A DNA stretch of 7,975 bases from Candidatus Omnitrophota bacterium (GTDB lineage: Bacteria; Omnitrophota; Gorgyraeia; Kaelpiales; Kaelpiaceae), in the NCBI GenBank assembly GCA_028717465.1, contig JAQUNS010000001.1:1-7975 (forward strand), read 5' to 3'. The notes beneath the pieces are model-generated. The model was not told where the DNA came from and searched no databases. It saw only the letters and a program-made list of their open reading frames with translations. Below, piece by piece: positions 1 to 4,628 of this stretch. Numbering within the stretch: position 1 is the first letter of the stretch; every line of letters begins with the position of its first letter. The translations under genes were made by a program, and so were the position numbers.

Positions 1-891
1 TACCCTGCGCTCGGCAGCCGCAAAGATAGCCGGGCCGTTTATATCTCGCTTATACCTGGTATCCAGAAACCTTCTGACTCTATGCCAGTGCTTCTCGTCT
101 ATAGTCTCAAGGACATCAGCAATCCTGTCCTCTCCGGCCATAACCCCCAGCTTCTTCTCTATCAGCTCATCGACTTTCTTTGTCCCATTAAGCTCCGCTT
201 TGCCGTCTACCGGCGGATTTTTAAGATAATCTCCGCTCCTGAAATTCTCAGGCAGGAACCGGTCGACTCCGCTCTTTCTGGTTAAAAACTGGTCCAGCGT
301 CCACTTATAAGACCACCAGTAATCCGGATCCCTTAAGATACGGCCGTAGTTATCTATCGCCTGCTTTATCTCCGTACAGGAATAGGTCTTTAAGGCCGCA
401 ATTATTACCCCTTTAAACCTGCCTATATTCCTGTGTTTAATCCCTCCTTTTTGGTTCCAAACATCGAAAACATCTCTTATATACTCATTTATATTACTAA
501 TACTTATAATACTTTCTTCTGGTTTTCCATAAGACCCCTCGCCTGGTTTTCCATAAGACCTCGTATGGTTTTCCATAATAGGGGTATTATGATTTTCCAT
601 AATAGGGGTAACCAAAAATATCTTCCTGGCGTTGCCTGATTCCTTCTCTATGTCCATCCTTATCCAGCCCTCTTTCTCTAAGCTGTTCAAGTATCCGCTT
701 ATCTGGGCTCTGGACTTCATGCCCAGCTTTTTGGTTAAGAACTCATTCGTAGCCCAGCAATACCCCTTCTCGTTCACCAGGCTCGATATCAGCCCGTACA
801 AAAGAGCCTTCCGGGGGCTGTTCTGCTCTGCCAGCACCGCCGGTATAATATAATAAAAACCCTGCTCCCTGACCGACTTTTGAATTTTCAT
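1..891 (-). CDS. Phage-type replication initiator with N-terminal winged HTH (3' end cut by window)
   Basis: An open frame of 297 codons runs from an ATG at 891 off the window edge with no stop. The start has an AAGGAG ribosome site about 9 bases upstream and forms an ATGA overlap with the preceding gene. Residues about 24-95 look like an HTH_36/winged-HTH domain (RKALLYGLISSLVNEKGYCW, then a recognition-helix region and SLEKEGWI), which is common in phage and plasmid replication proteins. Residues 97-126 form a low-complexity linker with repeated MENH and YGKP units, because this DNA carries four iterons. Residues about 130-217 contain DVWNQ and a YWWSYKWTLDQFLTRKSG segment of the kind found after the DnaD-like part of phage replisome organisers; the rest is charged and helical. 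By analogy with lambda O the N-terminal domain should bind the iterons and the C-terminal part should recruit the host helicase loader or helicase. That role is inferred; the family call is fairly secure. Confidence 0.82.
   Translation of the reverse strand, partial: MKIQKSVREQGFYYIIPAVLAEQNSPRKALLYGLISSLVNEKGYCWATNEFLTKKLGMKSRAQISGYLNSLEKEGWIRMDIEKESGNARKIFLVTPIMENHNTPIMENHTRSYGKPGEGSYGKPEESIISISNINEYIRDVFDVWNQKGGIKHRNIGRFKGVIIAALKTYSCTEIKQAIDNYGRILRDPDYWWSYKWTLDQFLTRKSGVDRFLPENFRSGDYLKNPPVDGKAELNGTKKVDELIEKKLGVMAGEDRIADVLETIDEKHWHRVRRFLDTRYKRDINGPAIFAAAERRV
481..519. other. AT-rich putative unwinding region of the origin
   Basis: This 39-base stretch contains only seven G/C bases, all C on the plus strand (about 82% AT), and directly abuts the iteron block on its downstream side with respect to the initiator gene. 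Order and placement (iterons, then an AT-rich segment) match lambda-type origins, where this segment melts first. It encodes the Ile/Ser/Asn-rich stretch IISISNINEY. Its role as a DNA unwinding element is inference. Confidence 0.5.
520..600 (-). repeat. Four origin-type iterons inside the initiator gene
   Basis: Four direct copies of TGGTTTTCCAT (plus-strand reading) lie at 520-530, 544-554, 566-576 and 590-600; the last reads TGATTTTCCAT. All continue into AA, and start-to-start distances are 24, 22 and 24 bp, about two helical turns. Each of the first three is internally symmetric (TGG-TTTT-CCA), and the third extends to ATGG-TTTT-CCAT. Flanks are also shared in pairs: AAGACC after the first two and AATAGGGGTA after the last two. 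The repeats fall in the linker between the HTH and C-terminal domains of the initiator, as the lambda O-binding sites do in gene O. Initiator binding is inferred; the repeats themselves are directly visible. Confidence 0.8.
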
Positions 892-1130
892 AAAAACAGC
901 TCCTTCTGTAATATGTTTTCAAATACCCTGACCCTGCCGTCCTTCCTGGAATATAATTTTTTAACCTGATCCGCGACAAACTCCCTGGTATTATCAGCCG
1001 CCTCCTGCTTTCCTCTGCCGTGATTAACTCCTCCGCATATACAGTTGCACTCCGGGCATTTGGCGTCATAACACTTGGCATCGCACCTGCCAACCAGACC
1101 GCTGCTGTTGCGTACCTCCATTAAAACCAT
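888..1130 (-). CDS. Small Cys-rich protein of phage type (80 aa, unknown function)
   Basis: The ATG at 1130 shares one base with the TAA of the preceding gene (TAATG), and the TGA overlaps the next start as ATGA, so it is locked into the operon by coupling on both sides. A second in-frame ATG three codons in (M4) is possible. Residues 14-40 carry a dense cluster with Cys 16, 20, 25, 28, 30 and 32 and His 37 (GRCDAKCYDAKCPECNCICG, then GVNHG), which suggests a small zinc-binding knuckle. The rest (residues 42-80) is a charged helical tail. A motif of the type GRCDAxCY...CxCICGGxNHG is one I associate with uncharacterised small proteins of phages and other mobile elements; I know no function. 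Position next to the initiator suggests a replication or early-takeover accessory role, but this is only context. Confidence 0.72.
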   Translation of the reverse strand: MVLMEVRNSSGLVGRCDAKCYDAKCPECNCICGGVNHGRGKQEAADNTREFVADQVKKLYSRKDGRVRVFENILQKELFL

Positions 1131-1318
1131 TAATCACCGATCCTTATCTGGAATAAACACACGTCCTGCGCTTTGATAGTTTTGAAATGCTTTGATGCCT
1201 GGATAGACCTGGACAAAAACACCTGCAGCTTCCTGTTGATAACTTCCATCGCTTCCTCGCTTACCCTCTTGCCCTGCTCATGGTAAAACTTTTTCACCGC
1301 TTTCTTGTTTAAAAGCAT
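1130..1318 (-). CDS. Small histone-fold-like protein (62 aa)
   Basis: The ATG at 1318 follows GGAGA at 6 bases; the stop TAA overlaps the next ATG by one base. The sequence has the layout of a single histone fold: a short basic helix (KKAVKKFYHEQG, residues 5-16), a loop with KRVSEEA (17-23), a long amphipathic helix (about 22-43), then a second loop with KTIKAQDV (46-53), close to the RVSxxA and RKTIKAEDI signatures of archaeal histones and of short bacterial histones. The third helix after AQDV is short and atypical (CLFQIRIGD), so the fold may be incomplete. If correct, it would be a dimeric DNA-binding protein made next to the origin-carrying initiator gene. The coding call is strong; the fold assignment rests on motif similarity alone. 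An unrelated small helical phage protein is the alternative. Confidence 0.7.
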   Translation of the reverse strand: MLLNKKAVKKFYHEQGKRVSEEAMEVINRKLQVFLSRSIQASKHFKTIKAQDVCLFQIRIGD

Positions 1319-1321
1319 GTG

Positions 1322-1471
1322 TTATCTCCACACTCCCCGGACTATCATCCAGGCTGTTTTCAGCCGGACCCGTAGCGGGCTCTTGTTGATGACCGCTTTA
1401 AAATCTCCGGCTATCATCTTTGCGTTCTTCCGGAATATCCTCCGAAAATTCTTTGTCGATTTACCGGACAC
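1322..1471 (-). CDS. Small basic hypothetical protein (49 aa, GTG start)
   Basis: A frame from GTG at 1471 to TAA at 1324-1322 encodes 49 residues and fills the gap between its neighbours; a GTG three codons earlier (1480) is the alternative start. AAGGGG lies 8 bases upstream of the chosen GTG, and the frame begins 11 bases before the stop of the preceding ORF. The product is strongly basic, with FRRIFRKNAKMIAGDFKAVI in the first half and RVRLKTAWMIVRGVWR at the end, i.e. amphipathic helices with no Cys or recognisable enzyme motif. Its stop lies 3 bases before the ATG of the histone-fold-like gene. Function unknown. Short length makes it uncertain, but ribosome site, tight packing and biased composition favour a real gene. 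Confidence 0.5.
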   Translation of the reverse strand: MSGKSTKNFRRIFRKNAKMIAGDFKAVINKSPLRVRLKTAWMIVRGVWR

Positions 1472-1580
1472 GCGCAACACCCCTTTTTCTTAGATCCATA
1501 AAATTAATCTCTTTGAATCTCCGCCAGTAATAACACCCCAGCTTTCTTCTCAACACCATAAGTTCGCTGTTTATCTTCAT
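1461..1580 (-). CDS. Very small basic hypothetical protein (39 aa)
   Basis: An ATG at 1580 follows a strong ribosome site (AAGGAGGAGAG) that overlaps the stop of the HTH gene 9 bases upstream. The frame ends at TAA 1463-1461 and overlaps the start of the next small ORF. The product starts MKINSELMVLRRKLGCYYWR and is rich in Arg and Lys, with one Cys and an aromatic YYW patch. No domain is recognisable. The ribosome site is among the best in the window, which is the main reason to call it. It may serve partly as a translational relay between the HTH gene and those downstream. Confidence 0.48.
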   Translation of the reverse strand: MKINSELMVLRRKLGCYYWRRFKEINFMDLRKRGVARVR

Positions 1581-1589
1581 CTCTCCTCC

Positions 1590-1787
1590 TTATTGAAAAA
1601 GTTTCTTCCTCGACATTCTCAAAGCCTTTGCTATTTTCTTCTCGATAGCATCAGTCGGCAGATATCTTCCGGTGATCACAAGCGACAGCGTCTTGGGATG
1701 GACTCCGGCTTTAACAGCAAAATCTTTCAGCCAGTATCCCCGGCGGGTAATTTCGGCTTTGAGTTTATAATTCGGTTTAGGCTTCAT
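1590..1787 (-). CDS. Cro/CI-type HTH regulator, first gene of the early operon (65 aa)
   Basis: The start at ATG 1787 is chosen because AGGAGGAG precedes it closely; the frame is open to 1883, but the extra 32 residues are hydrophobic, lie across a terminator hairpin and lack a ribosome site. The 65-residue product is a single-domain HTH: residues about 7-26 (KLKAEITRRGYWLKDFAVKA) give helix 1 and helix 2, GVHPKTLSLVITGRY gives the turn and recognition helix, and the Ile/Ala-Leu tail (IEKKIAKALRMSRKKLF) closes the XRE-like fold. Such small DNA-binding proteins act as Cro- or Ner-like switches or excisionase-like factors. As first gene of an operon leading to a replication initiator, a Cro-like role is the simplest reading. 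Likely operators would be in 1788-1970. Confidence 0.75.
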   Translation of the reverse strand: MKPKPNYKLKAEITRRGYWLKDFAVKAGVHPKTLSLVITGRYLPTDAIEKKIAKALRMSRKKLFQ

Positions 1788-1803
1788 CCGCTCCTCCTCT
1801 CTG

Positions 1804-1840
1804 AAAAAATAAAACCCCGTCCGAAATAAATCGAACGAGG
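1804..1840 (-). terminator. Intrinsic terminator just upstream of the HTH gene
   Basis: Read on the minus strand, a 10-bp stem (1840-1831 with 1824-1815; CCTCGTTCGA against TCGGACGGGG, two G-U pairs) closes a 6-base loop and is followed by TTTTATTTTTT (1814-1804). On the plus strand two of the pairs become C-A mismatches and there is no T run, so it works only on the minus strand. The T run ends only about 16 bases before the HTH start. It either ends the yjbQ transcript coming from the right or attenuates the phage operon. Confidence 0.65.
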
Positions 1841-1855
1841 TAACTCCAAAAATAC

Positions 1856-1884
1856 TTGACGTTAATTGATATGCGTGGTACAAA
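1856..1884 (+). promoter_or_regulatory. Sigma70-like promoter diverging from the early operon
   Basis: TTGACG (1856-1861, 5 of 6) is followed by a 17-base spacer and TACAAA (1879-1884, 4 of 6). It would transcribe away from the HTH gene into the gap. In a temperate phage this is where the divergent repressor/integrase promoter lies, but no repressor or integrase follows here. Confidence 0.42.
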
Positions 1885-2123
1885 TACGGCAGAGGGAAGC
1901 TTGATCATGAGAAACGAAAGAACAAAACATGGCTCAACTATGTTGCTAAAATGTGTCCGGAATGTGTCCCGCCTAAAACCTTCCGAAATTAAACACGAAT
2001 TTGCGGAAATCGGGAGCGTTACAGAATGTGCCTTATGTTAACTTTGGCTATGAGAGATATGATTGAGAGTCAACGACTTGCGACTTAAGGATGTTGTCTT
2101 GGAATTATCAGTTGGAAATGATA

Positions 2124-2558
2124 TTAATACCCGATAAACTGCAGCTCTACAGACCTATTTCGAGCTCTATTATCACACTCCACAAAGACAATCTGCTGCC
2201 AGGTTCCCAGGCACAGTTTCCCCGCTTTAAACGGCACAGAGAGCGATGGGCCGATTAGTGAGGCCCTGAGGTGGGAAAAGCCGTTTCCGTCGCCCCAGGC
2301 GGCATTATGGGCGTAATTTGAGGCTTTTGGGATGAGTTTTTCAAGCAGCTGGGGCAGATCATGGATAAGGCCGGATTCATACTCTATGGTGGTCAAAAAT
2401 GCCGTAGAACCGGGTATAAAGCAGGTTACGACACCGGTTTTCATCTTAAATTTTACTAAAGCTGACTGGACATCTGAAGTTATATCGATAATATCGCCCT
2501 CGCCGGTAGTAGATAGATTTAAAATATGCCCTTCTATTTTTAAGTTATTTTCCGCCAT
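2124..2558 (-). CDS. yjbQ: YjbQ / UPF0047 family protein (secondary thiamine-phosphate synthase type)
   Basis: The 144-residue product is full length for the YjbQ family (TIGR00149). Signature segments are in order: STAFLTTIEYESGLIHDLPQ (51-70), NYAHN (81-85), WGDGNGFSHLRASLIGPSL (88-106), GKLCLGTWQQIVFVECDNR (113-131) and a terminal ELQFIG. The conserved Glu 59 and 61, His 84, Asp 90, His 97 and Asp 129/Arg 131 are present. Some family members show weak thiamine-phosphate synthase activity, but the physiological role is not settled, so only the family is firm. Likely a small cytosolic trimeric protein. The ribosome site is poor (GGAT 8 bases before the ATG). It is the last gene of a minus-strand run after the phosphodiesterase and HIT genes, 194 bases from the latter, with heptad repeats between. 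The nearest downstream terminator is at 1804-1840. Confidence 0.9.
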   Translation of the reverse strand: MAENNLKIEGHILNLSTTGEGDIIDITSDVQSALVKFKMKTGVVTCFIPGSTAFLTTIEYESGLIHDLPQLLEKLIPKASNYAHNAAWGDGNGFSHLRASLIGPSLSVPFKAGKLCLGTWQQIVFVECDNRARNRSVELQFIGY

Positions 2559-2592
2559 GTTTATTATCCGATTTGTATTTTCTGTTTTTTAT

Positions 2593-2648
2593 CCCTGCAC
2601 CCTCTACCCTGCATCCTGTACCCTGATTTCTATATCCTTGCCCCTGCA
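2593..2648 (+). repeat. Heptad (CCCTGNA) repeat array 1
   Basis: Eight consecutive 7-base units stay in phase from 2593: CCCTGCA, CCCTCTA, CCCTGCA, TCCTGTA, CCCTGAT, TTCTATA, TCCTTGC, CCCTGCA. Five are close matches to CCCTGNA and three are degenerate. It lies between the HIT gene and yjbQ and is related to the array 66 bases away. Confidence 0.7.
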
Positions 2649-2713
2649 GTTTTAATACTGCTGTTTTGCTCTGCCTATTACCCATATTTCTCATATTTTA
2701 TCTTTTGTCTTTC

Positions 2714-2748
2714 CCCTGCACCCTGTACCCTGATAACTATACCCTGAA
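2714..2748 (+). repeat. Heptad (CCCTGNA) repeat array 2
   Basis: Five in-phase units: CCCTGCA, CCCTGTA, CCCTGAT, AACTATA, CCCTGAA. The stretch CTGTACCCTGAT (2723-2734) is identical to 2616-2627 in the first array, so the two arose by duplication or the same insertion process. It ends 4 bases before the HIT stop codon. Confidence 0.7.
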
Positions 2749-2752
2749 GTTC

Positions 2753-3094
2753 TCATCCCGGAGGCCAGGAAAACTTCCTACCGCCCAAAAGATGCAAGTG
2801 GATATGAAATACTGCCTGGCCGGCGTCTTTATTATTATTAAAAACAAGCCTGAAACCGGATTCGGTTATACCCTCATCCTGGGCAATCTTTTTGCCTACT
2901 AGAACCAAATTGCCGATCAATCCTGCGTCCTCATCTTTCATATCCGATATTCTCTCTATATGTTTTCTGGGAATTATCAGAATATGGATAGGTGCCTGAG
3001 GGCTGATATCGCGGAATGCCACAATATCATCGTCCTGGTAGATTAATTTAGCGGGGATCTCGCCTGTTATGATTTTACAGAATATGCACTCCAT
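2753..3094 (-). CDS. HIT-family (HinT-like) nucleotide hydrolase/transferase
   Basis: The start is set at ATG 3094 because homologues begin MECIFCKI; a GTG five codons earlier is possible but has no ribosome site. The 113-residue protein has the whole HinT plan: CIFCKI with Cys 3 and 6 (2-8), DISPQAPIHILIIPRKHI (29-46), the AGQAVFH segment (91-97) and the histidine triad H97-I-H99-L-H101, followed by LLGGR and a terminal SWPPG. His 99 is the expected nucleophile. Such proteins cleave purine nucleoside phosphoramidates and aminoacyl-AMP in the cytosol. The usual NDG before AGQ is changed to NNNKD, a mild variation. The gene follows the phosphodiesterase by 42 bases and was probably co-transcribed with it. 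Confidence 0.93.
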   Translation of the reverse strand: MECIFCKIITGEIPAKLIYQDDDIVAFRDISPQAPIHILIIPRKHIERISDMKDEDAGLIGNLVLVGKKIAQDEGITESGFRLVFNNNKDAGQAVFHIHLHLLGGRKFSWPPG

Positions 3095-3136
3095 GGCTAA
3101 AGACCGCACAGATTATAGTAGATTCAAGCAAAACTA

Positions 3137-3607
3137 TCATTGTATATCCTTTATTTCTACTTTTAAAGAGATAGTGTCCAATATTGCAACAGTAGAATCT
3201 CCTGTAATCCAGCCCGATGCTTCGCCGGGATTGATAAAAAGAGCGTGCTCTCCTCTTATGATCTCAGGATTGTGAGTGTGCCCAAACAAAACTATATCTG
3301 AATTCTGGCGGTTATAATCCTGGATGTTGTGAACCACTATTATCTTTTTATTGTCAAATTTGAGGGTTAAAGGAGCGTCTTTAATCTTGCCGTCCGATTT
3401 TTTTCTAAGCCCGTCTTTTTCCCCGTCGCAATTGCCCAATACGCCGGTCCAATCACAGTTTAATCCAAATAAAGGCTTCAGGCTAAAAGGCGCAATATAA
3501 TCGCCGCAATGAATAACAAGATCCGTTTTTTCTTTATTAAACAGCTCAACCGCAGCTTCTATCTTATCTAGATTGTCGTGCGTATCTGAAATTATGCCTA
3601 TCCTCAT
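3137..3607 (-). CDS. YfcE/MJ0936-type metallophosphoesterase
   Basis: The 156-residue product is full length for this small calcineurin-like phosphodiesterase family. All metal-site motifs are visible: SDTHDN with D8 and H10, HCGDY with D36, LGNCD with N59, VVH with H93 and FGHTHNP with H110 and H112; NPGEAS (126-131) follows as in other members. Two divalent metals, usually Mn or Ni, would sit in this site. Relatives hydrolyse artificial phosphodiesters, and some act on cyclic or dinucleotide substrates; the natural substrate is unknown. After H93 the usual Gly is Asn. No clear ribosome site precedes ATG 3607. It is first in the minus-strand run with the HIT and yjbQ genes and diverges from mazG across a repeat-filled 128-base gap. 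Confidence 0.9.
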   Translation of the reverse strand: MRIGIISDTHDNLDKIEAAVELFNKEKTDLVIHCGDYIAPFSLKPLFGLNCDWTGVLGNCDGEKDGLRKKSDGKIKDAPLTLKFDNKKIIVVHNIQDYNRQNSDIVLFGHTHNPEIIRGEHALFINPGEASGWITGDSTVAILDTISLKVEIKDIQ

Positions 3608-3630
3608 AGTTTTAATTTTAACTCAAAATA

Positions 3631-3719
3631 CGCAGATTGCACAGATAAAATATCGCAAGATTACCACAGATGAAATTTGCTATCTGTGACTATCCTATAC
3701 AAATCTGCGCCCATCTGTG
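3631..3719. repeat. CACAGAT inverted-repeat array between divergent genes
   Basis: CGCAGATT (3631-3638) is perfectly complementary to AATCTGCG (3702-3709). CACAGAT at 3640-3646 and 3665-3671 is complementary to ATCTGTG at 3682-3688 and 3713-3719. The inner pair forms a 7-bp stem with a 10-base loop. A similar GCACAGATT occurs near 3106. It fills the divergent region of the phosphodiesterase and mazG genes, where promoters would be expected, but I see no convincing -35/-10 pair. Confidence 0.6.
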
Positions 3720-3735
3720 TTAATATTTTAAAACA

Positions 3736-4512
3736 ATGGATAAAATAAGCGAGCTCTGGAGTATCGTTAAAAAACTGCGCGGTGAAAAAGGCTGTCCCTG
3801 GGATAAAGAGCAGAGCCACAAGACCCTTCTGCCCTACCTGGTTGAAGAGGTTTATGAAGTAGCCCAAGCCATAGAAGAGAACGACAACCAATCCTTAAAA
3901 GAAGAGTTAGGAGACCTGCTTTTTATCATTCTTTTTTATATGGACATAGCAGAGAAAGACGGCATATTTCTGCCCCAGGATGTAATAGAGACAATAGCCA
4001 AAAAAATGATAGAGCGCCATCCTCATGTATTTGCAGACAAAGATTTTAAGACTCCGGACGAAGTATTAACGCACTGGTACAACGTCAAAAACAAAGAGAA
4101 CAAAGAAAAAAATAAATCTATTCTGGATAATATCCCCAAAAACATATCATCTCTTGTAAGAGCCAAACTTATTCAGGAGCGGGCATCTAGAGTAGGCTTT
4201 GACTGGCAAAAACCCAAAGAAGCTTTTCATAAAGTAAAAGAAGAAATCCAAGAGATAGAAGAGCAGCTCACTGATAAGCCTGACGTCAAAAAACTTACAG
4301 ATGAATTAGGCGACTTGATCTTTGCTGTTGTCAATGTATCACGCCTGCTGCAGATAGACCCTGAAATATCCCTGCGCAACACAATCGACAAGTTTACGGA
4401 GAGATTTAAATATATCGAGCGCTCTTTAAGAGCCGCCAATAAGTCTATCTATGATACGCCGCTGGATGAAATGGAAAGACTCTGGCAGGAGAGCAAAGAC
4501 TGTAGGGATTAG
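3736..4512 (+). CDS. mazG: Nucleoside triphosphate pyrophosphohydrolase MazG
   Basis: The 258-residue protein has the typical two-domain MazG layout and length. The N-terminal domain has LRGEKGCPWDKEQSHKTL (14-31), the Mg-binding EEVYE (37-41) and EELGDLLF (56-63), followed by MIERHPHVF and the HWYNVK segment. The C-terminal domain repeats the pattern, with VRAKLIQERASRVGFDW, EEIQEIEEQL and DELGDLIFAVVNVSRLL. MazG hydrolyses NTPs and dNTPs to the monophosphate and pyrophosphate; it cleans damaged or excess nucleotides and can lower the stringent response. It is the only clearly real plus-strand gene, a probable single-gene unit. No good ribosome site is visible before ATG 3736. Its last codons lie in a heptad repeat (from 4501), so the extreme C-terminus may be repeat-derived. 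Confidence 0.95.
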   Translation: MDKISELWSIVKKLRGEKGCPWDKEQSHKTLLPYLVEEVYEVAQAIEENDNQSLKEELGDLLFIILFYMDIAEKDGIFLPQDVIETIAKKMIERHPHVFADKDFKTPDEVLTHWYNVKNKENKEKNKSILDNIPKNISSLVRAKLIQERASRVGFDWQKPKEAFHKVKEEIQEIEEQLTDKPDVKKLTDELGDLIFAVVNVSRLLQIDPEISLRNTIDKFTERFKYIERSLRAANKSIYDTPLDEMERLWQESKDCRD

Positions 4513-4528
4513 GGTCCAGGGGCAAGGG
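4501..4528 (-). repeat. Heptad repeats, inverted orientation, overlapping the mazG 3' end
   Basis: Four 7-base units, TGTAGGG, ATTAGGG, TCCAGGG and GCAAGGG, are reverse complements of the CCCTNNN class. The block starts in the last four codons of mazG and includes its stop. TGTAGGG at 4501-4507 is exactly complementary to CCCTACA at 4606-4612. Confidence 0.6.
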
Positions 4529-4598
4529 CTCAGATAATCCATCTAAATCAATGATTAATATTTTTAATTTTTTATCTTTGATATTTAATGTTACGTAA

Positions 4599-4626
4599 TC
4601 CTACACCCTACACGCTCAACCCTGTC
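4599..4626 (+). repeat. Heptad repeats closing the mazG downstream gap
   Basis: Four in-phase units, TCCTACA, CCCTACA, CGCTCAA and CCCTGTC, end 3 bases before the stop of the 83-residue gene. With 4501-4528 they form an imperfect inverted pair (11 of 13 over 4501-4513 against 4600-4612) that brackets about 70 bases of T-rich DNA between the convergent genes. No intrinsic terminator was seen for either gene. Confidence 0.6.
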
Positions 4627-4628
4627 TT

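Larger units (their letters stand above)
1788..2123. other. Gene-poor gap at the presumed edge of the mobile element
   Basis: No convincing gene is visible in these 336 bases. Contents: the minus-strand terminator at 1804-1840; a plus-strand promoter-like pair at 1856-1884; tandem ATGTGTCC at 1951-1958 and 1962-1969, one helical turn apart; an imperfect inverted repeat TTCCGAAATT / AATTTGCGGAA at 1981-2008; and unmarked sequence at 2042-2123 that ends at the yjbQ stop. A 44-codon plus-strand frame at 1907-2041 has a GAGGGA element upstream, but its product resembles nothing. This change from phage-like genes to core genes places an attachment site or decayed boundary somewhere here. No tRNA fragment was found. 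Confidence 0.5.

Noticed and set aside
481..613. CRISPR array
   Set aside because: The repeats are only 11-13 bp with 22-24 bp periodicity and related flanks, and lie inside an open reading frame.
743..1093. 116-codon minus-strand ORF
   Set aside because: It is out of frame with, and covered by, the Cys-rich and initiator genes, both of which have ribosome sites and family features.
1788..1883. N-terminal extension of the HTH protein to 1883 (32 extra residues)
   Set aside because: It crosses the terminator hairpin, encodes an unlikely aromatic-rich peptide and has no ribosome site, while ATG 1787 has a strong one.
1907..2041. 44-codon plus-strand ORF behind the promoter-like sequence
   Set aside because: It has a fair ribosome-like GAGGGA, but the product resembles no known protein and a different frame over the same DNA looks equally or more protein-like. 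It is kept only as part of the gap description.
2042..2123. tRNA fragment or att core at the element border
   Set aside because: No T-loop or acceptor-like sequence and no duplicated core is visible within the window; the other end of the element is not available.
2332..2655. 107-codon plus-strand ORF
   Set aside because: It lies antisense to yjbQ, which has a clear family match, and continues into repeat sequence.
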